Shown in pieces: positions 44,364-51,001 of a stretch of 64,000 nt of DNA. The translations under genes were made by a program, and so were the position numbers. Under the pieces are notes generated by a model. It did no database searches and was not told the origin of the DNA. It saw nothing but the letters and a program-made list of their open reading frames with translations. The first letter of the stretch is position 1; every line of letters begins with the position of its first letter. This DNA is from Anaerococcus octavius (GTDB lineage: Bacteria; Bacillota; Clostridia; Tissierellales; Peptoniphilaceae): NCBI RefSeq assembly GCF_900445265.1, contig NZ_UFTA01000002.1, positions 310,001 through 374,000 on the forward strand, in the 5' to 3' direction.

Positions 44364-44403
44364 TTGCTTTTTATATTATACGATTATATAATAGATATCA
44401 CTA
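44364..44403. promoter_or_regulatory. overlapping divergent promoters, racemase/ligase
   Basis: Plus strand: TTGCTT (44364-44369), 17 nt, TATAAT (44387-44392). Minus strand: TATAAT (44375-44380) with a weak TAGTGA (44398-44403) at 17 nt. The two -10 elements are only a few bases apart, so the pair is likely co-regulated. Confidence 0.65.
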
Positions 44404-44441
44404 TTAGCAAAGAAGAGTATTAGCAAAATAGGGGAGAATAA

Positions 44442-45632
44442 ATGAACAAATTTTTACCAATTATACTAGGTTCAGACCTAAATACATATTCAATAGCAAG
44501 AGAAATTTATGAAGCTTACGAGATAAAACCAGCAGTTGCTACATCTGCAATTTTTCTTCCTTGCATAAATTCTCAAATAATTAATTTTTATAAAAAAGAA
44601 AATTTTTCTAAAGATCCAGAAGTTTTTAAGGAAGTTTTAGATAAAATCTATGAGGAAAACAAAGATAATTACGAAAACTTTATAATATTTGCTCCAGATG
44701 ATGTTATGAGGACCTTTGCTCTAAAAAATATAGAAAAATTAAAATTTAAGCCTCTTATGCCTTATGCAGACCAAGATATTATAAATGAAATTTCTACAAA
44801 AAATAAATTTTATGAAAAAATAAAAGACTTAGACTTAGCTCCAAAAACATTTGTAGCAGATAGTAAAAATTATAAGGACTTGACCTATCCAGAAGATGTA
44901 TTTATAAAGCCAGATAATGATGTTTTTTATAAAACTTTAGATTTTGAAGGTTGGCAAAAAGGATATCATTCTAAATCAAAAGAACAAACTTTAGAAATAT
45001 TAAAGACAATTTTTGAAAATGGCTATGATTACAATATCTTAGTTCAAGAATTTGTAGCAGGAGGAGATGGTAGTGAGTATTCCGTAGAAGGATATAGGTC
45101 AACATCTACTATTTCTATGGCAATGTCTAGAAATATTCTTTTAGACAAGAGAGTAGAGTGGATAGGAAATTTTGTTGCAAAAATAGATTCTGATGAAAAG
45201 ATTCTCTTTGACTATGCAAAAAAAATAGTAGAAACACTAGGAGTGTATGGATTATTTAATCTAGACTTCAAAAAAGATACTAAAACTGGCAAATTTTATG
45301 CTTTTGAAATAAATTTACGCCAAGGACGTAGCCATTATTTTGCAACACTAAATGGAGTAAATACTTCAAAACTAGCTATAGACGATTTGATTTTTAATAA
45401 GCAAGAGGAAATAATAGGAGATAAGAAATTTAGATATTATAACTTAGACCTAGGTCAAACTATTGACAATCTAGACTCTCAGTTTAGAGTAGATTTTGAA
45501 AATGATCAAAGAAAAGCAAACTCAGCCAATCCTCTAGTTTATAAAGAAGATTTAAACTTTAAAAGAAAAATAAAAATAAAAAAATATTTGAATAAGCTTA
45601 GCAAAGAGACTTTTGCTATAAGAGAAATATAA
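44442..45632 (+). CDS. ATP-grasp carboxylate-amine ligase, D-aspartate ligase-like
   Basis: 396 residues of the ATP-grasp fold: LGSDLNTYSIAREIYEAY (N-terminal preATP-grasp), a nucleotide-gripping segment DVFIKPDN (near 150), VQEFVAGGDGSEYSV (near 205) and EINLRQGRSHYFATLNGVN (near 287, metal-binding). The organisation resembles D-aspartate ligase (Aslfm family), which adds D-Asp through its beta-carboxyl to the Lys of the peptidoglycan precursor. The preceding racemase would supply the D-amino acid. Whether it uses D-Asp or D-Glu, and whether it acts on peptidoglycan, is inference. GGGGAG precedes ATG. Confidence 0.7.
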   Translation: MNKFLPIILGSDLNTYSIAREIYEAYEIKPAVATSAIFLPCINSQIINFYKKENFSKDPEVFKEVLDKIYEENKDNYENFIIFAPDDVMRTFALKNIEKLKFKPLMPYADQDIINEISTKNKFYEKIKDLDLAPKTFVADSKNYKDLTYPEDVFIKPDNDVFYKTLDFEGWQKGYHSKSKEQTLEILKTIFENGYDYNILVQEFVAGGDGSEYSVEGYRSTSTISMAMSRNILLDKRVEWIGNFVAKIDSDEKILFDYAKKIVETLGVYGLFNLDFKKDTKTGKFYAFEINLRQGRSHYFATLNGVNTSKLAIDDLIFNKQEEIIGDKKFRYYNLDLGQTIDNLDSQFRVDFENDQRKANSANPLVYKEDLNFKRKIKIKKYLNKLSKETFAIREI

Positions 45633-45635
45633 AAG

Positions 45636-45663
45636 TTCCCCTAAGAAGGGGAATTATTTTTTT
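45636..45663 (+). terminator. terminator of the ATP-grasp ligase gene
   Basis: TTCCCCT (45636-45642) pairs with AGGGGAA (45647-45653), then a T run; it lies at the convergent boundary with the next gene. Confidence 0.75.
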
Positions 45664-46525
45664 CTAATATTTTATCATTTTCAAAAATAAGTGGCTTTAA
45701 GGGAGATTGTTCATTTGAAAAATCGTAAAGTTCCATCAAATAATCGTACAAATCATTTTTGTTTTCAAAGATTACGACTTGGTAGGGAGCTGTAAAAGCT
45801 AGTTTTTCTACTAGCATGTATCTATCGTCTTCCATGTTAAATAATAATCCTGTATGTCCGATAAAAAGCTCGTTGTTATTCTCATCTAAATTTGAAAAGA
45901 CAAATACCGATATAAGATTATAGTTTTTGCCTGTATTGATTGTTATGCCATTGTCTTTCCAAAAATCTTTTATTTTTTCTATTTGAAAATCTCTATCATT
46001 TTTATTTTCTGTAGGAATGGCTGAGTAAAATTTATTAAATTTTGCTATTTCTTCTTTTTCTAAAGTAGGAACAGGATTATCTTCAAAGCTTGTATTATCA
46101 ATTTCTACTACAGAAAGGTTTGGATTTTTAGTATTTTTTATATTTATTTTATCTGATATTAGTCCAAAACTTGTTATCCTACAATTGATACCTGTAAAAG
46201 TTGGATATTTTTTATAAAGTTCTTCTTGAATTTTATAGAAGTCATAATCTTTAATCTTGTCTGCTCTTTCATAATCTTTACTAACTAGCAAGTCCTTATC
46301 TACCTGTTTATTAAAAAAATTCACTTGTTTGAAAAATCTTTCTGTATTATTTTTGTTAAGATCTGTATTAGACATTATATTTTTAAGATCGTTTCTAGAC
46401 TGTTTTGTTTGTAAATTATTGTAGACCATTTTCTTTCCATCATTATTTTCTATGGTTTTGTTAGTAGTTTTATTACAGGCACTTATACATATAAGTGAAA
46501 GAATAACTGCAAGTATTTTTTTCAT
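45641..46525 (-). CDS. lipoprotein, DUF4300-like
   Basis: 294 residues. Lipobox ISAC (Cys17) then a low-complexity Asn/Thr/Lys region and a folded part (about 70-280) with ERFFKQVNFFNKQVD, GITINTGKNYNLISVFVFSN and LFIGHTGLLFNMEDDRYMLVEKLAFTAPYQVVIFENKNDLYDYLMELY. The latter resembles DUF4300 lipoproteins of streptococci. Function unknown. On the minus strand, convergent with the ATP-grasp gene; 37 nt and a terminator separate it from the YihY gene upstream. Confidence 0.6.
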   Translation of the reverse strand: MKKILAVILSLICISACNKTTNKTIENNDGKKMVYNNLQTKQSRNDLKNIMSNTDLNKNNTERFFKQVNFFNKQVDKDLLVSKDYERADKIKDYDFYKIQEELYKKYPTFTGINCRITSFGLISDKINIKNTKNPNLSVVEIDNTSFEDNPVPTLEKEEIAKFNKFYSAIPTENKNDRDFQIEKIKDFWKDNGITINTGKNYNLISVFVFSNLDENNNELFIGHTGLLFNMEDDRYMLVEKLAFTAPYQVVIFENKNDLYDYLMELYDFSNEQSPLKPLIFENDKILEKNNSPS

Positions 46526-46533
46526 TTAGCCTC

Positions 46534-46560
46534 CAAAAAAGGACTATTAAAAGTCCTTTT
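46534..46560 (-). terminator. terminator of the YihY/FTHF gene
   Basis: AAAAGGACT (46537-46545) and AGTCCTTTT (46552-46560) form a stem; on the minus strand the stem is followed by a T run and lies directly after the stop at 46563. Confidence 0.75.
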
Positions 46561-46562
46561 AA

Positions 46563-48110
46563 TTAAAATATTTCTTTTTCTGTGATTATATAATCAAGTT
46601 TATAATCATATTCATTAGTTTCTATTTCATCTATTTCAAAGTCACTTGCAAAAAATCCAACAGATGTAGTTTGATTTTTACTAAGATATCTATCGTAGTA
46701 TCCGCCTCCATAGCCTATTCTATTTTTATTTCTATCAAATCCAAGTCCTGGGACGATAGTAAGATCAGGATTTTCTATAATTTCTATATTTTTTGCAGTT
46801 GGTATATTAAATTCTCCTATGCCTAGATCATCCAGAGAGTAGATTTTTGCAGCTTGCATTTGGAAATTTTCTGGATCATTTATATAGGGTACATAAACTT
46901 CCTTGCCAAATTCTAGAGCTTTTTTGATTATTTCATAAGTATCTACTTCATCTGCTACTGATACGTAGATAAATATAGATTTAGCTTCATAAAATAATTC
47001 TGAATTTAAAAACTTGGTGTATATACTATAGTCGACCATATTTTTGTGATCATAGTCCATACGGTATCTAATATCTCTAAACATTTTACGTAATGATCTC
47101 TTATCCATTTTTTCCTCTTTCTTGTTTTGATTGTCCTTGCTTGGATTTGTAAGGCTAGATTCTACAGTTTCTTTTAGGGATTTATTCTCTTTTTCAAAGT
47201 CTAATATTTCTTCGTCTGATTTTATTTTATAATTTTCTCTAACTGCATCTATAAGTTCTGCACCTAGTATCAATATTGTAGATACTAAGTTTAACCAAAT
47301 AAATAATGCCAATATACCTGCCAAAGCTCCATAGACTACAGATTGTCTGGAAAAGTTATTTAAAAAAAATGAGTATATGAATGTTGCAATGTATATAGTT
47401 ATAGTAGCAAAAATACCACCCCAAAGAGAATCTTTAAAGGGCACTCGATCTTCTTTGTTGTTTGGAGCAAATTTATAAAATATTGCAAAAACTACAGACA
47501 TTATAAAAATAGGACCCAATGTCAGTATTATTCTAAATAAAGGTGATGATAAAGTTTTGATGACTTTATCAAAAACACCACCGAAGGCCCTATCGGATAT
47601 TCTCGTTAAAACCTGATCGTTTATAAAAGTTAGTATGCTTGGTCCATAGATTTGAGAAACTAAAATAAATACTATAAATGCTACAAATATAATTGTATAT
47701 AGCAAAGATGATAGTCTTTGCTTGACATACTTACTTTCTCCATCAAGACCATAGGCTTTATTTATAGAAAACATTAGGTTGTTTATACCCTTTGTGGCTG
47801 ACCATAGAGCAAATAAAACAGTAATTACTGTAACAGATGCTGAACTGGTATTTACAAAAATAGTATCAATAACCCATTTGGCCATGTCTTGGGTAGCGGT
47901 TGGCAAAAACTCTATAAGTGAATATATAACGTCTGTATTATTATTTAAAATTCTTGAAACTACTGATACAAGAACCATCAAAAGTGGGATCGATGCTTGT
48001 AATAAGTAAAAGGACAGGGCCGCCGAATTGTTGGTGATCTCATGATATTTAAACCTATAGAGCATATCTGCTGTGGTTTTTTTTAATTTTACTTTTGTTT
48101 CAGTTTTCAT
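46563..48110 (-). CDS. fusion of YihY/BrkB membrane protein and 5-formyltetrahydrofolate cyclo-ligase
   Basis: A continuous 515-codon frame. Residues 1-285 are YihY/BrkB: YHEITNNSAALSFYLLQASIPLLMVLVS, six helices, and the GLDGESKYVKQRLSSLLYT loop. Residues 290-334 are a K/E-rich linker. Residues 335-515 (from an internal MDKRSLRKMF) are a complete 5-formyl-THF cyclo-ligase (KRSLRKMFRDIRYRM, GLGFDRNKNRIGYGGGYYDRYL). An internal AGAGGAAA immediately precedes that Met (ATG at 47108), so a separate 181-aa enzyme could be made. The two domains are unrelated; whether this is a true fusion is open. It overlaps the peptidase gene stop by 1 nt. Confidence 0.88.
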   Translation of the reverse strand: MKTETKVKLKKTTADMLYRFKYHEITNNSAALSFYLLQASIPLLMVLVSVVSRILNNNTDVIYSLIEFLPTATQDMAKWVIDTIFVNTSSASVTVITVLFALWSATKGINNLMFSINKAYGLDGESKYVKQRLSSLLYTIIFVAFIVFILVSQIYGPSILTFINDQVLTRISDRAFGGVFDKVIKTLSSPLFRIILTLGPIFIMSVVFAIFYKFAPNNKEDRVPFKDSLWGGIFATITIYIATFIYSFFLNNFSRQSVVYGALAGILALFIWLNLVSTILILGAELIDAVRENYKIKSDEEILDFEKENKSLKETVESSLTNPSKDNQNKKEEKMDKRSLRKMFRDIRYRMDYDHKNMVDYSIYTKFLNSELFYEAKSIFIYVSVADEVDTYEIIKKALEFGKEVYVPYINDPENFQMQAAKIYSLDDLGIGEFNIPTAKNIEIIENPDLTIVPGLGFDRNKNRIGYGGGYYDRYLSKNQTTSVGFFASDFEIDEIETNEYDYKLDYIITEKEIF

Positions 48111-50020
48111 TATTTCAGATGCCCATCAAACCATTTTTTTATTTCTTTTAGTCTTTTTATCCTAGAATGAGGTTTACCAGATCTTGATAGCTCGTGGTTT
48201 TCTCCATGGAAGACAAACATTTTTGTATCAACACCATTTAATTTTAATTTTGTATACATTTGCAAACCTTGTTCTAGCGGACAGCGATAATCTTCATCTG
48301 AGTGGATATATAGGGTAGGAGTTTTTGCCTTATCAGCATATTTTATTGGAGATTGATCCCACATCTTATCTAAGCTGTTCCATGGAGTTGCAGTTATTTG
48401 ATCATAGCCAAAATAATAACCGATGTCACTGACTCCATAAAAACTAGTCCAATTTGAAATTGATCTTTGAGAGCAAGCAGCTTTGAAACGATCATTATGA
48501 CCTATTATCCAATTTGTCATAAATCCACCATAAGATCCTCCATATACTCCAAGATTTCCACTATCAATTTGTGGATATTTTTCTATAGCCAAGTCTACAA
48601 ATCTCATCAAGTCATCGTAGTCTATATCACCATATTTTCCACGAATATCAGAAAATTCTACTCCATTGCCACTAGATCCATGAGGATTTGTATAAATTAC
48701 TATATAGTCATTGCTAGCAAGCACTTGGTGTTCATGGTGAAAGATAGACCCAAACTCTGTTTTTGGTCCACCATGGATACTTAAAATAGCAGGATATTTT
48801 TTGTTTTTATTAAACTTTGGAGGCAATAAGACAAAACCTTTTAAAGTATCTCCATTAGATTCAAAGTAAAATGTTTCTATTTTTCCTAATTTAGAATCAA
48901 CTTTATTTTCTACCAATATGACATCTTTATTTTTTTTCTTTAGCTCAGATAAGCTATTTTCAGACATTGACAGATAATAAATGTCATTGTTATTTATAAT
49001 AAAGTCTTCTACTTGCTCGTCAATTTCTAGTTTTAGTTCGCCATTTATATCTGTAGAATATAGTTTTGTTGTTTCTTTTTCTGTCACTATAAAATATAGT
49101 CTATCATTTGCTTTAAAGAAGTCTTTATTAGAACCGTATCTAGCATCAGTTCCTAGAGAATTTCCAAAGGACATATCAAAATCATCATCAGTAATTTTTT
49201 TATAATTACCATCAAAATCGCAAGTATAGATAAAGGAATCTTGATTTATGCCACCCTTTTTCATATCACTTCCAACAAAAATAATTTTATCAGATAAAAA
49301 TTCAGCAGTATAAAAAGAGAATAAACTATCAATTAAAACTTTTTCTGTTTTTGTTTTTATATCAAAAAGTACTAAACTTTCGCGAGTGCCTGCTACATTA
49401 TTTTTATCATAATTTGCTTTTATAAAAATTACTTTTGACAAATCTTCATTTAAAGAAAGTCGATAAATTTCATTAGGGAACTTAGAGTCAATTATTTTTA
49501 CTAATTTACCATCATTTGCTTTATAAAAATAATAAGAAGATTCTTCTTTTTTTAAGTAACCTTGACTATTAAGCCAAAATGGTAGGGTATCTAGTTTTTC
49601 AAAGTATTTATTTTCTTCTTCTTTTTTCTTAGCTTTTTCTTCTTTTTTGTTAGAGGCATTTATCAAATATAAATCATCTTTTAAAAACTTTATGCTTTTT
49701 ACTTCCAAATCTATATCAAAGATTTTTTTACCTATACCATAGCCATTATATATATAAAAAGTATCTTTTTTATCATCAGATTTTGCTTTATATACTAAGT
49801 TTGAATCTTGGTTAAAAGTAAAAATTGATATATTTTTATTATCTGTTATAGGAAAAGTTTCAGCTTTTTTTGTGTTGTATATCCAAAGATCACTTTCGTA
49901 TTTATTATGATCATAATTTGCTTTAGTTTTTATGTAGGCTAATTTTTCTCCATCCTTAGAAATATCAAGATTAGAGAGAAAATCATAACCCAGTATATCT
50001 TTTATTTTTGTTTTGCTCAT
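48110..50020 (-). CDS. S9 family prolyl oligopeptidase-like peptidase
   Basis: 636 residues, cytosolic. N-terminal seven-bladed beta-propeller (TolB-like repeats about 1-390), C-terminal alpha/beta hydrolase: GVYGGSYGGFMTNW holds the nucleophile Ser near 485, IHSDEDYRCP (Asp) near 570 and FHGENHELSRSG (His) near 600. Acylaminoacyl-peptidase/dipeptidyl-peptidase-like; cleaves short peptides. A frame opens from TTG 50032, with GGAGG just before ATG 50020. It is the first gene of the peptidase-YihY pair, adjacent to hpf. Confidence 0.92.
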   Translation of the reverse strand: MSKTKIKDILGYDFLSNLDISKDGEKLAYIKTKANYDHNKYESDLWIYNTKKAETFPITDNKNISIFTFNQDSNLVYKAKSDDKKDTFYIYNGYGIGKKIFDIDLEVKSIKFLKDDLYLINASNKKEEKAKKKEEENKYFEKLDTLPFWLNSQGYLKKEESSYYFYKANDGKLVKIIDSKFPNEIYRLSLNEDLSKVIFIKANYDKNNVAGTRESLVLFDIKTKTEKVLIDSLFSFYTAEFLSDKIIFVGSDMKKGGINQDSFIYTCDFDGNYKKITDDDFDMSFGNSLGTDARYGSNKDFFKANDRLYFIVTEKETTKLYSTDINGELKLEIDEQVEDFIINNNDIYYLSMSENSLSELKKKNKDVILVENKVDSKLGKIETFYFESNGDTLKGFVLLPPKFNKNKKYPAILSIHGGPKTEFGSIFHHEHQVLASNDYIVIYTNPHGSSGNGVEFSDIRGKYGDIDYDDLMRFVDLAIEKYPQIDSGNLGVYGGSYGGFMTNWIIGHNDRFKAACSQRSISNWTSFYGVSDIGYYFGYDQITATPWNSLDKMWDQSPIKYADKAKTPTLYIHSDEDYRCPLEQGLQMYTKLKLNGVDTKMFVFHGENHELSRSGKPHSRIKRLKEIKKWFDGHLK

Positions 50021-50135
50021 AATTTCCTCCAATTATTAATTTAATTATACAATATATTATAAAGTTTTTAAATTGCATACGTTTGCATAAGCTGATTTTG
50101 GGTATTTATATAAAAAGACAAAGGGAGATGATGTT

Positions 50136-50687
50136 ATGAAGATTAATATTAAAGGCAAAAATATAAATATCACTAATGATATAGTCTATGAAGCAGAAAG
50201 AAAATATGATAGACTGGATAAATATTTTTCCAAGGAACAAGAAATAGATCTTCTCATTTCAAAAGAGGGTAATGATTTTAAGGCTGAAGCTACAATGTAT
50301 TTAGATAAGGGTCCTATTTTAAGGGCAGAATCATCTGATGAGACTTATCAAAATGCAATCGATCAGACTATAGATGCCTTGGTAAGGCAAATTAGAAAAC
50401 ATAAAACAAGACTTACAAAAAACAGACATCAAGATTCTATAAGATTTGAAAACTTTAATGAATCTTTTGATGAAGAATATGATATAGATGAGTCTTATGA
50501 TTCTGATATAAATATAGCAAGAGTTAAGGAAATATCTCTAAAACCAATGAATACAGAAGAAGCAGTTATGCAAATGGAATTATTAGGTCATGACTTTTTT
50601 GTATTTTATGATGCAGCAGACATGGATGTTAGAGTTGTATACAAAAGACGCAAAGGTGATTATGGTTTGATAGTGCCATCTAGGTAA
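50136..50687 (+). CDS. hpf: ribosome hibernation-promoting factor, long form (HPF/RaiA)
   Basis: 183 residues. The N-terminal domain MKINIKGKNINITNDIVYEAERKYDRLDKYF...YQNAIDQTIDALVRQIRKHKTRL binds the 30S decoding centre; the C-terminal domain (about 125-183, KPMNTEEAVMQMELLGHDFFVFYDAADMDVRVVYKRRKGDYGLIVP) dimerises to form 100S ribosomes. Length fits long HPF of Firmicutes. ATG behind AAAGGGAG. A strong terminator follows. Confidence 0.97.
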   Translation: MKINIKGKNINITNDIVYEAERKYDRLDKYFSKEQEIDLLISKEGNDFKAEATMYLDKGPILRAESSDETYQNAIDQTIDALVRQIRKHKTRLTKNRHQDSIRFENFNESFDEEYDIDESYDSDINIARVKEISLKPMNTEEAVMQMELLGHDFFVFYDAADMDVRVVYKRRKGDYGLIVPSR

Positions 50688-50692
50688 AATAA

Positions 50693-50751
50693 CTGGTATT
50701 AGCTGGACTTATTATTTAAAAATAATTTGTTTAGCTAATACCAGCTTTTTT
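50693..50751 (+). terminator. terminator of hpf
   Basis: A 12-bp outer stem (50693-50704 with 50733-50744) with an AT-rich inner stem, then T's. Confidence 0.85.
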
Positions 50752-50753
50752 GT

Positions 50754-50782
50754 TTGAAAATTTGCCATCAAAAAGGTACTAT
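50754..50782 (+). promoter_or_regulatory. promoter of candidate small RNA upstream of secA
   Basis: TTGAAA (50754-50759), 17-nt spacer, TACTAT (50777-50782), just after the hpf terminator. Confidence 0.4.
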
Positions 50783-50788
50783 TAATTA

Positions 50789-50856
50789 AAGAAAGTTATA
50801 AAAATACTTAAGTAAAACGCAGGGTCTTAAGTGACTAAGTCTACTGCGTTTTTTAT
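50789..50856 (+). ncRNA. candidate small RNA or terminated leader between hpf and secA
   Basis: About 65 nt, ending in AAACGCAG (50815-50822) pairing with CTGCGTT (50844-50850) and a T run: a complete intrinsic terminator with an internal CTTAAG-rich segment. It sits after its own promoter-like hexamers and about 150 nt before secA. It could be a free-standing sRNA, or a leader where secA transcription ends prematurely. No known riboswitch is recognisable. The remaining sequence up to 51001 carries a TATAAT at 50931 as the likely secA -10 with a weak -35. Confidence 0.45.
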
Positions 50857-51001
50857 ATGTTAAGTAAATAAGATTTTAAAAAATAAAATCCACTCATATT
50901 TCAGTTTACAAATTTGATAATTTACTTTAATATAATAGTGGTAAAACTTAATTATTTTAAATCATTGGATGAATAATTAAGAGAATTGGAGAGTGAACAA
51001 T

